From contig CATXDC010000013.1 of the NCBI GenBank assembly GCA_958366985.1, positions 1-64,000 of the forward strand: 64,000 nt of DNA, given 5' to 3'. The translations under genes and the position numbers were made by a program. The stretch is from an uncultured Oscillospiraceae bacterium. GTDB taxonomy: Bacteria > Bacillota > Clostridia > Oscillospirales > Acutalibacteraceae. Positions 33,499 to 42,304 of this stretch are shown in pieces (the stretch's first letter is position 1; the number at the start of each line of letters is the position of its first letter). The notes beneath the pieces were generated by a model. It saw only the letters and a list, made by a program, of their open reading frames with translations. It had not been told where the DNA came from and searched no databases.

Positions 33499-33508
33499 GG
33501 CTCACCTC

Positions 33509-35338
33509 CTATTCAACTCTTCTGATTATTCCGCCTTCAACATACACTCTTGCATTATTCTCTGTGAGAAATGTACCGTTGTATACGTTATCTCCGTCTA
33601 TTTTAAGGTCTCCGTTTATTGAGACGGTTTGATTGTGAGATAGGCATGACAGAAACGGTTTATACGATGTAGGACTGGTTCTAATAATGAGCGAAAAGCC
33701 GCTATTTTGAAATGTGGCTTCATATTTATTGGTATCACCTAAATCTTGGGTTGAGCCATCCAAAATTATTTGAGCCGCCTTAATTTCCGTGGAATTCTCA
33801 TAACCTTCGACAGCATCTGGGAGGTATCTGAGTTTAATGACTGATTGTTCATCGCTCTCTGCCAATATGTTAAGCAAAGCTTTAGTTATAACTAATTCAT
33901 TTTTATCAAGATCCCAGTAGTTTTTGCCCAGTCTGTCACTGAGAACCCCTGCCACAATGGTATCGGCGATGATACCATTGTAATCGATTGCAAGAGTCCA
34001 CTCCCAGCCTCTGTTGTCCGGGGTACGCTGACGGGATATGAGTATTCCCTGAGTGCCAATTGCAAGAGCACCAAACATAGGGCTGGTTTCATCGAGATTC
34101 TCAAAGAGGATAGCCAATACATCCTGTTTCTTTGCAGCGTTGTACTGAGCACCTAAACGGGTTACTGCTCCATTGATGAAGCCAGCTATCTTATCAGCCA
34201 TTACAGTACCGTCAGAACGAATTGCACCGTCTATGCGGTTGACTGCGCTTGATACGTCACTGAAATAATCACGCTGGAAGTCTCCAAGAACTACATCGGT
34301 TACTTTCTTGCTGAGAGAGTCATATGTAAGCTCAATTACTCGTGCATCTGTAACAATTCCTAAGCGGTTATGTCTGCAATGGATTGTGTCACCGAGGGAC
34401 ACGGTTTCAAGTACCTTGTAGTCCTTGTAATCTTCTGTATCAGAAAGCAGAACCATGTCGGTAGAAATGCTGATTTTAGGTTTATCGAGCCCTAACTCAA
34501 ACTGCTCTTTGCACTTATCTGTAAGAGCTTTATCGAGTGCTTCTTGGTCGGCGCAGATAATAACGCCGTTTTCAGCGTCATCCTCAGAGGCATCTTCAGC
34601 AAGCTTTACGTCTTCAAAGGACATTGTGGCCGTTCTGACTGTTGGGTAACTGTTTACAAGCGAGCTGTCCACATATCCGTTGCCTGAGAGCTTGTGCCCG
34701 TTATACGCCTTAGGATATATCCTTGTGACAACCTCTCTTGTGTCAACCGTCTCTGTTAATCCGTCCTGCGGTATGTTCTTGCCATAGCGCAGTTCAACAC
34801 CGTAATCACCGCCTGCACGGTCATTGATTATGACGCTGTAGTTATCAAAAATGATCTCGCCGCCCCAACGATTAATGAAACTGTTGTCATCATCGCCGTT
34901 GATAGCTTCCATAAGGTTTTTGTATTCGTAGTAAGCGGTAGAAGCTTTCTTGATGTTAGAACTGCCTGAATACTTGGCGTTTGGCGCCGTCATGAGGGCA
35001 AGGGCTTCTTGTCCGTTCTTGTTGGTTGGTCTGACGTCGGTTAAGAAACAGTCATCCATAGAATCGTAGAATATAGGCTCAAGGACAGCAGATACACCGC
35101 TGTCCTTTTTCTCTGTCTGTTTGATTCTGAAAAGCTGTTCGCCGTTAAATGACGGCATTTTAACTACTGCATCCTCGGTTATATACTTCCAGCGCCCGTC
35201 TGCATCTATGGGATGTTCGAGCGTTGCTTCCCAGGATCCGTTGAGAATTACATGAACTTCTGCGGATGTTGGCATCAAAGTCATATCACCGTTGCGGGTA
35301 TAGTTGGTATTAGTGGGATTGTAGATTTGAATCATCAT
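33509..35338 (-). CDS. Phage tail-associated endopeptidase-like / minor structural protein
   Basis: About 609 aa. The first 350 residues match the N-terminal region of siphoviral tail-associated lysin/minor structural proteins (Prophage_tail family: IQIYNPTN, MPTSAEVHVILNGSWEATLEHP, TREVVTRIYPKAYNG). The rest is a baseplate extension that ends in a short beta-rich tip. ATG 35338 follows GGAGG; the longer frame to 35350 lacks a site. Forms the tail tip with the distal tail protein upstream. Confidence 0.87.
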   Translation of the reverse strand: MMIQIYNPTNTNYTRNGDMTLMPTSAEVHVILNGSWEATLEHPIDADGRWKYITEDAVVKMPSFNGEQLFRIKQTEKKDSGVSAVLEPIFYDSMDDCFLTDVRPTNKNGQEALALMTAPNAKYSGSSNIKKASTAYYEYKNLMEAINGDDDNSFINRWGGEIIFDNYSVIINDRAGGDYGVELRYGKNIPQDGLTETVDTREVVTRIYPKAYNGHKLSGNGYVDSSLVNSYPTVRTATMSFEDVKLAEDASEDDAENGVIICADQEALDKALTDKCKEQFELGLDKPKISISTDMVLLSDTEDYKDYKVLETVSLGDTIHCRHNRLGIVTDARVIELTYDSLSKKVTDVVLGDFQRDYFSDVSSAVNRIDGAIRSDGTVMADKIAGFINGAVTRLGAQYNAAKKQDVLAILFENLDETSPMFGALAIGTQGILISRQRTPDNRGWEWTLAIDYNGIIADTIVAGVLSDRLGKNYWDLDKNELVITKALLNILAESDEQSVIKLRYLPDAVEGYENSTEIKAAQIILDGSTQDLGDTNKYEATFQNSGFSLIIRTSPTSYKPFLSCLSHNQTVSINGDLKIDGDNVYNGTFLTENNARVYVEGGIIRRVE

Positions 35339-36033
35339 ATACACCTCCAATGAGGCACTACCTTGAGACTGAATCCGTTAGTAATGCCTATAGTATTATC
35401 TCCGGGATTGAGATATAGGTCTTCGTAATCTCCGATTATTGCCGTATTCTGCATGGTTCCGTCAATGCGGTATGACAGCATTAAGTCTGTATTGATCGTA
35501 AGGTTTTCGGTAACAAAAGCTTTAAGGGCTTTGCCGTTGACTGTAAGCGTACAGTCTCCGTTTCCGGTGATAATATAATCCGGGCGGCACAAGTCGAAGG
35601 GATTGTATTTAGCTTCTTCCGGAGGCACTGCACGCAAGCCGTTGTCATCATACTGATAACCCTCACAGATAAACTCTGCCGTAAATTCTCCGAAGGCTTT
35701 ATATTCTCTTGCGGACTCGCTGAGATTTACTTTTTTGACTCTGTAATAAAAACCTTTGCTGTCATCAAAATAAAGCTTCATGTCGTTACGGCTGAGAAGC
35801 CAGCGTCGGGCGCTGCGAAATGTTTCTTGCCATTCTTCAGGTTTGCAGACATAGCCGAATATTACGGAGATAGTAATATCTGATACTGTTCCGGGATATT
35901 CGTACAGTTCGCCGTCTCTGCCTGGAACTGTGTATACCGTTGAATCAATTACAGGGGCGGGAATTGCGGGACGCTCCTTAACAAGCAGGTTATAGTCCCG
36001 CTCCTTTCTACCGTTAAACTGAATTGAATACAT
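35335..36033 (-). CDS. Distal tail protein (Dit)
   Basis: 232 aa, Sipho_tail family: FNGRKERDYNLLVKERP, YTVPGRDGELYEYPG and a C-terminal galectin-like part. Dit forms the hub between tail tube and baseplate. Its ATG overlaps the tape-measure stop (TAATG). Confidence 0.9.
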   Translation of the reverse strand: MYSIQFNGRKERDYNLLVKERPAIPAPVIDSTVYTVPGRDGELYEYPGTVSDITISVIFGYVCKPEEWQETFRSARRWLLSRNDMKLYFDDSKGFYYRVKKVNLSESAREYKAFGEFTAEFICEGYQYDDNGLRAVPPEEAKYNPFDLCRPDYIITGNGDCTLTVNGKALKAFVTENLTINTDLMLSYRIDGTMQNTAIIGDYEDLYLNPGDNTIGITNGFSLKVVPHWRCI

Positions 36034-37985
36034 TACGCACGCCCCTTTGCTCTTGCCATGGCAAACTGCGACGACGAAAGCCCCTGCTTAGCAGTATTTA
36101 CAACATAAGCTTTGAACTGTTCGTTACCTATCTGAACCGTGATCTCGTTAAGAAGATTTATGCTTTCTGAAGATACTGCCGATACGCCTGAATTACCTGT
36201 TAACGGCTGCACAATAGCTCTGCTTCCGCTAACAGTAAGGAGTTCGGGCCCCGCTTCACCTACTATTGCGCTTCCTTGTGACAGTATTCCGCCTTTGGCG
36301 AGGTACGGTATTTTGGGAATAGTGGAGATATTGACGTCCCCGATCAGAGGGAGATTAATGCCATTCACTTTCTCGATAAGATAGTTTATTCCACTAATCA
36401 CGCCGTTGACGAGTCCTATTACTCCGTTAAGCGGAGCTTTGAGCATAGCTTCCAGCCCTGAAAAAATTCCGCCGAAAATTTCCAAAACTCCTTGCCATAC
36501 CCTTTCCCAATCTCCGGTAAAAACACCACGTATAAAGTCGATAATTCCATCGAATATCTGTTTTATGGAATCCCATATATTTTTGAAATTAGCAAAAAAA
36601 GCATTAAGTACGTCGCCGAGACCGGGACCGAGTATTTTTGTCCAGTCGGTCAAAAAGATGTTTTGCAGAAAATCATCAACCTTTTGCAGAATGGCTTGTA
36701 TCTCATCTCCTTTAACGGCAATTAAAGCGACAAGGGCAACAATAGCGCCTATAAGAAGCACTATCGGATTAGCAGATAAAAATGATATAGCTGCACTGAC
36801 TCCTTTGACCGCCAAAGTGATATTGGATATAAGTGACATCAAAGGGCTTATTGAGGCGATAACAAGCAATACGGTACCTATTATGGCGAGAGTGCTTCCG
36901 TCAAGGTTTGCAAGCCACGATAAAACATCTGATATTTTTTCAACCAGTTTCTCCATATACGGCAATAGATTTTCTGCCAAGGCAGCGCCTGAAGACATGA
37001 AAGCTTGCTGAGCTTTCGCTTTGAGTGTGTCAATACCGTCGTTAAAAGCGTTGGCACCGTCAAGAGCGTCCTGCGATAGAATCAATCCGCTTTTCTCAGC
37101 TTCTGCTCCCATTTCCTTAAGTGCGGCACCGCCGTCATCTATGATTCCGGCGAGACTGTCGGCGCTTTTACCGAATAATTGCATTGCTAATATATCCCGC
37201 TCGGTTTCATTTGGAATTTTGGATAACGCTTCTATTGATTCATAGAACACGTCGTTTGCATCCCTTATCTGCCCATTGGAATCTACAACTGATACTCCAA
37301 GCTTATTCCATGCAGCCGTTACATCTTTGGAAGTCGATACCATATTTTTCTTCATTTTCTTGGCTGCACCTACGATGTCTTCTACTGATACGTCGATTCT
37401 GTCAGATGCATATTGCCATTTCTGAATTTCGTCTGTTCCGAAACCCGACTGCTTGGCCAATGTATTGATATCGTCTGCTGCCGCTCCTGCCTTAACTGCC
37501 ATAGCTCCAAGGCCTGCAGCTGCTCCTCCTGCCGCAGCAGATAACGCTTTTGTTTTGTCGGCTATCTTTTGAGCTCCTTCACTGACTTTATCAGCCGTTG
37601 CGCTGATTTTGGCAATTGCAGCATTGCTTTTATCGGCAGCATCTTCCAGCTTTTGCAGCTCCTGTTCTGTAGACACTATTTCCCTTTGCAATGCGTCATA
37701 CTGCTGCTGAGAAACTTTACCCTCTTCAAACTGTTTCTGTACCTGTTTTTCTGCTTCTTTAAGCGTATCAAGCTTTGTTTTGGTTTCACTCACTGACTGA
37801 GCAAGAAGCCTCTGACGCTGTGCGAGAAGCTCGGTATTGGTAGGATCAAGCTTAAGAAGGCGTTCGACGTCTTTGAGCTGTGCCTGAGTGCTGCGGATTT
37901 CCTTGTTGGTGCCTGCAAGAGCTTTACTTAATCCGGTAGTGTCACCGCCGATTTGAATAGTTATTCCTTTAATTCTGTCGGCCGT
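36033..37985 (-). CDS. Tape measure protein, apparent ACG start
   Basis: About 650 aa. Sets tail length. N-terminal coiled coil with the typical start DRIKGITIQIGGDTTGLSKA and RLLKLDPTNTELLAQR, membrane-like hydrophobic segments in the middle (about 360-425) and a C-terminal segment ending at SQFAMARAKGRA. The standard-start frame begins only at GTG 37793, which lacks a ribosome binding site and would drop 64 conserved residues. The full frame is open up to 38013. AAAGGAGG lies 8 bases before an ACG at 37983-37985, exactly where family members have ATG. I take ACG as the start, or as a mutated ATG. Confidence 0.83.
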   Translation of the reverse strand, partial: TADRIKGITIQIGGDTTGLSKALAGTNKEIRSTQAQLKDVERLLKLDPTNTELLAQRQRLLAQSVSETKTKLDTLKEAEKQVQKQFEEGKVSQQQYDALQREIVSTEQELQKLEDAADKSNAAIAKISATADKVSEGAQKIADKTKALSAAAGGAAAGLGAMAVKAGAAADDINTLAKQSGFGTDEIQKWQYASDRIDVSVEDIVGAAKKMKKNMVSTSKDVTAAWNKLGVSVVDSNGQIRDANDVFYESIEALSKIPNETERDILAMQLFGKSADSLAGIIDDGGAALKEMGAEAEKSGLILSQDALDGANAFNDGIDTLKAKAQQAFMSSGAALAENLLPYMEKLVEKISDVLSWLANLDGSTLAIIGTVLLVIASISPLMSLISNITLAVKGVSAAISFLSANPIVLLIGAIVALVALIAVKGDEIQAILQKVDDFLQNIFLTDWTKILGPGLGDVLNAFFANFKNIWDSIKQIFDGIIDFIRGVFTGDWERVWQGVLEIFGGIFSGLEAMLKAPLNGVIGLVNGVISGINYLIEKVNGINLPLIGDVNISTIPKIPYLAKGGILSQGSAIVGEAGPELLTVSGSRAIVQPLTGNSGVSAVSSESINLLNEITVQIGNEQFKAYVVNTAKQGLSSSQFAMARAKGRA

Positions 37986-38002
37986 ATTTCTCGCCTCCTT
38001 TC

Positions 38003-38188
38003 TTAGAATTTGTCATAGTCTTCCTGGCTGGCTCTGACGGCATATTCCTCATTGTCATTGCCTTTTTCGATCAGCATGTCGTAAATCATTCCCATGGTCA
38101 TACTGTCGAGTTCCTCTGCCGATAACCCAAGCTCAGCGCAGCGAAGCATGAAAGTCGCTCCTGTTTCCTCACGAACCGTAGGTTTTAT
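38003..38188 (-). CDS. Tail chaperone -1 frameshift extension (gpT-like)
   Basis: 62 codons in the -1 frame after the A run that ends the tail chaperone gene; it starts inside the preceding gene and has no start codon of its own. The translated part (REETGATFMLRCAELGLSAE, then MIYDMLIEKGNDNEEYAVRA) resembles the T part of siphoviral G/GT chaperones. It ends 17 bases before the tape-measure start. Confidence 0.75.
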   Translation of the reverse strand: MKPTVREETGATFMLRCAELGLSAEELDSMTMGMIYDMLIEKGNDNEEYAVRASQEDYDKF

Positions 38189-38565
38189 TTTTTTTTAGGC
38201 TTTGAAGTGGTTTTTTGGTTCAAGCCCCACAGTTCAAGGATTTGCGGAAGGATTTCATAGATAGAGAAAAGCTTAAAATCTTCAAGCCATTCCTCAGGAG
38301 TGTCAGGTATAGACGGATCATACTGACGTGCCATGATGTGGGCGACGTTCTCAAATATCTCAAGGTCAAGAATAGACAGCTGTGCATCCTGACGTTCTTC
38401 TTTGGTTGCGTTCTCACTGAGCTTTGTAGCTTTGTTATAGGATTTACGCAGCTGATTGAGATCTCTGATAATGTCTCGGCCGACTTTGTGACGATATAAA
38501 CGAGGAGTCAGAGCCGTAGCCCTGAACCCCACTTTTTTGCCGTCAATTGTAAGAATTTTCTCCAT
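38185..38565 (-). CDS. Tail assembly chaperone (gpG-like)
   Basis: 126 aa. Starts at ATG 38565 (MEKILTIDGKKVGFRATA), with AGGGAGG upstream; the frame is open to 38736 but those residues overlap the major tail protein. The gene ends in CCT followed by nine A and TAA (38185-38199), a slippery site. Slipping back one base gives the longer GT product. Both forms guide tail assembly around the tape measure. Confidence 0.85.
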   Translation of the reverse strand: MEKILTIDGKKVGFRATALTPRLYRHKVGRDIIRDLNQLRKSYNKATKLSENATKEERQDAQLSILDLEIFENVAHIMARQYDPSIPDTPEEWLEDFKLFSIYEILPQILELWGLNQKTTSKPKKK

Positions 38566-38566
38566 A

Positions 38567-39151
38567 TTAGCCTCCCTGTGTTGTATCCTTAGTCCATACC
38601 TGCTTGAACCAATTAGTATAGACTTCGTCTGGGGTTTCTTCGGTTGTTTTTGATTTGACATTGCCGTTAATAAGCGGAGAAGCTGTGATGCTGAGATCTT
38701 CTGTATCCGGTTCTTTCTGATTATCCTTGTTTTCACCTTTGATGTTAGGACGGGCAGCTACGCAGTTGTACAATACATGACGAATATGCTTCACATCGCC
38801 AAGGAACTCAAACAAGAGAGCGAATCGCTTGCCGTTGTTTTGGTTGTTTTCGGTGAGAACCTTATCGTTGGTCGAAAGCTTGTCGCCGAGATATTTTTCT
38901 CTAAAGGTATCCGGTAACTGCACAAATGTTATAGTTCCTTCGTATCCGTTATTGAGTTCTGTGACAATATAGTCACTGGCATCGGCTCTCAGCTTAAATA
39001 CATCGCCAACAGGAGATAAGTCCATGCTGACGGCTCCGGGTACACGCTCCGGAGTTTCATAAGCTGTCCCAGTGTCAGGGTCATCTGTTGTGAGCACAGC
39101 AAGATACACGTTTGTCAGGTCATAATGATATTTGTTTTTTTCTCCAGGCAT
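38567..39151 (-). CDS. Major tail protein
   Basis: 194 aa; begins MPGEKNKYHYDLTNVYLA and belongs by position and composition to siphoviral tail-tube proteins (VSMDLSPVGDVFKLRADASD, YEGTITFVQLPDTF, LFEFLGDVKHIRHVLYNC). ATG 39151 follows AGGTG. Forms the tail tube between terminator protein and tip. Confidence 0.87.
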   Translation of the reverse strand: MPGEKNKYHYDLTNVYLAVLTTDDPDTGTAYETPERVPGAVSMDLSPVGDVFKLRADASDYIVTELNNGYEGTITFVQLPDTFREKYLGDKLSTNDKVLTENNQNNGKRFALLFEFLGDVKHIRHVLYNCVAARPNIKGENKDNQKEPDTEDLSITASPLINGNVKSKTTEETPDEVYTNWFKQVWTKDTTQGG

Positions 39152-39153
39152 AT

Positions 39154-39465
39154 TTACACCTCTATTTCGTATGCGATTTGATAGCATTTCTCACTATCAA
39201 TGTGGTTTTCGGTTTTTTCCCAATGAAAATAAGACAAGGCTTTTTCCACCTTGTCTTCAGCTTCAATGTTTTTATCTTTCGTGTACAGTTCTACCTGTAC
39301 CTGATTAATTGTAATATACACTCCTGCATCCGCTGAGAAGTTATTGGAATTAAGAGACAGGTAGCATATATACGGCATAGGAGGAACTTTCGTTTCTGGC
39401 CATTCTCTGTAAGTTACAGGGTAACCGGTCGCTGCCAGAGTGTTTTTAAGGTCTTCCAATGTCAT
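39154..39465 (-). CDS. Tail terminator/completion-like protein
   Basis: 103 aa; position and size fit siphoviral tail terminator proteins (YPVTYREWPETKVPPMPYIC, VQVELYTKDKNIEAEDKVEK). Overlaps the HK97 gp10-like gene by 4 bases. Exact family uncertain. Confidence 0.75.
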   Translation of the reverse strand: MTLEDLKNTLAATGYPVTYREWPETKVPPMPYICYLSLNSNNFSADAGVYITINQVQVELYTKDKNIEAEDKVEKALSYFHWEKTENHIDSEKCYQIAYEIEV

Positions 39466-39839
39466 TTGTTAAGCACCACCTTAAGCCTTCCTCCGAGTTT
39501 TTGAATTGCGTTTTGCTCGGCGATTCTTAGATGAGGGATTCCTGTGAATCTTCCACCATTGCGAAGTGCATATCCGTTCTCGAGAAGATGCGTGAGCTGC
39601 GGTTTTTTGGCATTATATACAGTGATTCTTATATCATTGCGGCTCTCGTGCTGAACTTTGCTTTTCCAGCCTTTAGCGTATTCGCCCGTCTTTTTCGGAG
39701 AGCTGTCACGCAGCTCTGCCACAGTCTGTTTAGCAACATTACGCACCTCTTTTTTGGTGGCTTCGAGAACTTCTTCGCTGTACTCTGAAAGAGCCTGCAT
39801 TACCGCTTCGGTGAGATTGTCAACTGAATCGGAAACCAT
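39462..39839 (-). CDS. HK97 gp10-like phage protein
   Basis: 125 aa, HK97-gp10 family (AVMQALSEYSEEVLEATKKE, SPKKTGEYAKGWKSKV, HLLENGYALRNGGRF, PHLRIAEQN). It is a head-tail joining/tail-completion protein. Its ATG abuts the previous stop codon. Confidence 0.88.
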   Translation of the reverse strand: MVSDSVDNLTEAVMQALSEYSEEVLEATKKEVRNVAKQTVAELRDSSPKKTGEYAKGWKSKVQHESRNDIRITVYNAKKPQLTHLLENGYALRNGGRFTGIPHLRIAEQNAIQKLGGRLKVVLNK

Positions 39840-40142
39840 TCACACACCCGCCTTTCTTTCGAGATATAACTCTATGGTTTCGTTTCCGCCGAGATAAGTG
39901 CGGTATATGCCATACCTTACGCCGTCGAGCTCTGCAATTTGTTCGCCTTGATAATCAGGAGCAAACATTGTTACACGGTATTCGGGTTTAAGACCTGCTC
40001 TGCCTGCCTCGAACCATTCAGAGGCGGAAACAGAAGAGACGCCGCAGTAAACTTCTCTTGGCGTCTCTTCGGGTATCTGCTGCCCTATACTGTCAGCTGT
40101 ATAAGTTACCCCTATCAAGGTAAGTATTTTCGATCTGTCCAC
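39840..40142 (-). CDS. Phage head closure / head-tail adaptor protein
   Basis: 100 aa; head-tail adaptor type (REVYCGVSSVSASEWFEAGR, GLKPEYRVTMFAPDYQGEQ, RYGIYRTYLGGNETIELYLE). GTG start at 40142 with GGGAGTGAT upstream. Forms a ring that closes the head below the connector. Confidence 0.82.
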   Translation of the reverse strand: MDRSKILTLIGVTYTADSIGQQIPEETPREVYCGVSSVSASEWFEAGRAGLKPEYRVTMFAPDYQGEQIAELDGVRYGIYRTYLGGNETIELYLERKAGV

Positions 40143-40146
40143 AGCA

Positions 40147-40422
40147 TCACTCCCAATCTGTGTAGCCTGATGTGCTCTGAAGCTGCCCTTTTAGCTCTTT
40201 GTAGGAAGCCATGAGGCTGTCGTAATCGGATGGATGTTCTTTGCCGAAGTTAGCCTTACAGTAAATCATGACCGCTCTTGTTATAAGAGGGTCATCGCTA
40301 ATTTCTGTGATTATTCCGACTACATTGAGGTCTCTAAGAGCAAAATCAATGAGATCTTGTAATTCTTCGTCGAATTCCCTCGTTTTTACTCGTACAGCGA
40401 GTCTGGCTTTATCAAGGAGCAT
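40147..40422 (-). CDS. Head-tail connector (gp6-like)
   Basis: 91 aa, helical protein of the phage gp6-like DNA-packaging/connector family (LLDKARLAVRVKTREFDEEL, DPLITRAVMIYCKANFG, SYKELKGQL). AGGAAGG precedes the ATG. Follows the capsid gene as in most HK97-like phages. Confidence 0.82.
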   Translation of the reverse strand: MLLDKARLAVRVKTREFDEELQDLIDFALRDLNVVGIITEISDDPLITRAVMIYCKANFGKEHPSDYDSLMASYKELKGQLQSTSGYTDWE

Positions 40423-40465
40423 TTGATGGCACCTTCCTCTTTGATTTACTGCGGGTGGACTTCAT

Positions 40466-40500
40466 CCCCTCTTGAATAGCAGCTGTTTTCTCAAGAGGGG
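40466..40500. other. Hairpin between capsid and connector genes
   Basis: CCCCTCTTGA (40466-40475) pairs with TCAAGAGGGG (40491-40500). No T run follows leftward; it could process or stabilise the abundant capsid mRNA. Confidence 0.55.
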
Positions 40501-40503
40501 GTG

Positions 40504-41643
40504 TTATTCCCCCTTTGTAAAAACTGTAAATGCCTTCTTATCGGCTATCTTACCGTCAGCAAAGCACATGGCTCTATATACTGTAGAACCGGAACGGAAG
40601 CCGACAGAAGTGTCAGCTGCTACTTCGATTGCTTTGGCAAAATTGAGCTTGTACTCTTTGAAGTCGCCAAAAATAATTGTGTCCGCTTTGCAGTTGTCAT
40701 CAATAATGACAGGGTAGCCGAAAATATTGAACTTGGCAGGAGCCTGAGGGTCAGCAACCACAACTTTATCGCCGCTATCTGTTTTTATACCAAGAACTGA
40801 GCCGAAGAAAACCGCTCTTGTCATGGCAAACTGAGCGTTAGGCGCATACTGTGTGGGCAGTGCCGCCAAGATGCTCAAAAGATCTGCATATGTCATGCCT
40901 GCAGCTGTCCATGTGCCGGTGTTAGTAACCTGTCCTGCATGGAGAATACCTGTGGCTTTGTTGCTTCCGTCGCCCTGGAAGATTGCGTTAGCAAGCGCAA
41001 CCTGAATCTTATTGGCAAGACGTGAAGTAAGCCACTGCTCAAATGCAGGAACTGCCATAGCTGCTACATCTGCCGTAATTTCCACAGTCTTAATGAGCTT
41101 ATAAGCGGAAAGGCTGATGCTGTCGATAGTGTCCGCACTGTCAGTGGCAGCTGTTCCCATATCCACCCAATTGGCGGCGTTAACGGTTCCTTCGACAGGG
41201 AACTGAACGTTTGAGGGAATGTATGTAGTGTCAACTGCTGAAATGATAGGCACAAGCTCAAGGCGGTGAACTATCATGTTCATTGTCTCGGTAGGAATTG
41301 CCTTGCTTGCGGTTACAGCTGCTCTCTCTTCTGTTGTAAGGGGTTTGCCCTGAAGCTGTTTGAGCCAGCCGCTTCTGTACTCAGCACTGTCAGGACCCTT
41401 AGGCTCAGGTGTGCCGGTTCCGAATTTGCGAATGACTGTACCTTCGCCACTTGCCACCTTTGCTGCGATATCCCTTCTGCGCTGTTCAGCTTCATACTGA
41501 GCAATGCGCTCAGAGATTGCGGTTGCCTCTGTGTCGAGAGCGTCAAGGTCTGCGTCAGGAGCTGTAGCCGCTGTTCTGATTTGAGCTGCACGTGAGCGCA
41601 GCTCTTCAATTGTCATGTCTTCAATGTTTTTTCTGTTTGGCAT
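40504..41643 (-). CDS. Major capsid protein (HK97 fold)
   Basis: 379 aa. N-terminal scaffold-like coiled coil (about 1-80), then the HK97 capsid core (VPIISAVDTTYIPSNVQFPV, ISLSAYKLIKTVEITADVAA, DGSNKATGILHAG, ILAALPTQYAPNAQFAMTRA, PVIIDDNCKADTIIFGDF). Released from the delta domain by the protease encoded just upstream. Confidence 0.95.
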   Translation of the reverse strand: MPNRKNIEDMTIEELRSRAAQIRTAATAPDADLDALDTEATAISERIAQYEAEQRRRDIAAKVASGEGTVIRKFGTGTPEPKGPDSAEYRSGWLKQLQGKPLTTEERAAVTASKAIPTETMNMIVHRLELVPIISAVDTTYIPSNVQFPVEGTVNAANWVDMGTAATDSADTIDSISLSAYKLIKTVEITADVAAMAVPAFEQWLTSRLANKIQVALANAIFQGDGSNKATGILHAGQVTNTGTWTAAGMTYADLLSILAALPTQYAPNAQFAMTRAVFFGSVLGIKTDSGDKVVVADPQAPAKFNIFGYPVIIDDNCKADTIIFGDFKEYKLNFAKAIEVAADTSVGFRSGSTVYRAMCFADGKIADKKAFTVFTKGE

Positions 41644-41644
41644 T

Positions 41645-42304
41645 TTAAACCTCCAAAAGTTTTAATTTGATTTTTTTAGCTTTATTAGCCCGCTCAAGTC
41701 GCTCCGCTTGGATATACTCGATCACTCCGTCTGCATATCTCCGGGCACTAATTGACGTCATGTCGTTAGCGGGAATGCTAACAGCGCTGACATCATATAG
41801 CTTACTGATTTTGGTGATTGTTCTTGTACAGGTTACAAATCGCCTGTCATGATCCTCTGTATATTCTTTTTTGTCCTCTTCTACTTTGAATGCAAAAGAC
41901 ATTTTGTTGGTGTAGCCGCCCTTAATCTCCTGGTAAAGCTGGCGGCCTGCATCGGTGCCGCCGAGATCAGCGGTAACTTTAAGACCGATAGAGTCAACAG
42001 AAAGAGAGAGCGTGCCGTTTTTGTTTCGGGCAAATACTCTGCCTTCATGGTCATACTGCATAATAACGTCGCTCATATCGCACTCGGTAAAAGCTGTGGG
42101 GTCAATCTGCTCTACAAACTTGCAATATCTGTCTTCGTACAAAGTGTAAGGCTGATTAAAGGTTGTAGCATACCCCTCCACAATCATCTTACTTTCGTCA
42201 GTGCCTTCTGCCGCTCTGACTTCCATAACCATTGTGCGGTATTCTCTGCCGTCGGCAAGTCGCCTGAGCTGCTTGTCAGTCAGCTCATTCTTTTGGTTGT
42301 TCAC
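41645..42304 (-). CDS. HK97-family prohead protease
   Basis: 219-aa serine protease that matures the capsid. Contains the family pattern VEGYATTFNQPYTLY, AFTECDMSDVIMQYDHEGRVFARNKNGTLSLSVDS and a later SAVSIPAND segment carrying the catalytic Ser; His in MQYDHEG. Overlaps the portal gene by 20 bases. Confidence 0.94.
   Translation of the reverse strand: MNNQKNELTDKQLRRLADGREYRTMVMEVRAAEGTDESKMIVEGYATTFNQPYTLYEDRYCKFVEQIDPTAFTECDMSDVIMQYDHEGRVFARNKNGTLSLSVDSIGLKVTADLGGTDAGRQLYQEIKGGYTNKMSFAFKVEEDKKEYTEDHDRRFVTCTRTITKISKLYDVSAVSIPANDMTSISARRYADGVIEYIQAERLERANKAKKIKLKLLEV

Noticed and set aside
36406..37011. 201-aa rightward frame opposite the tape measure gene
   Set aside because: Antisense shadow with low-complexity Ser/Ile/Lys composition.
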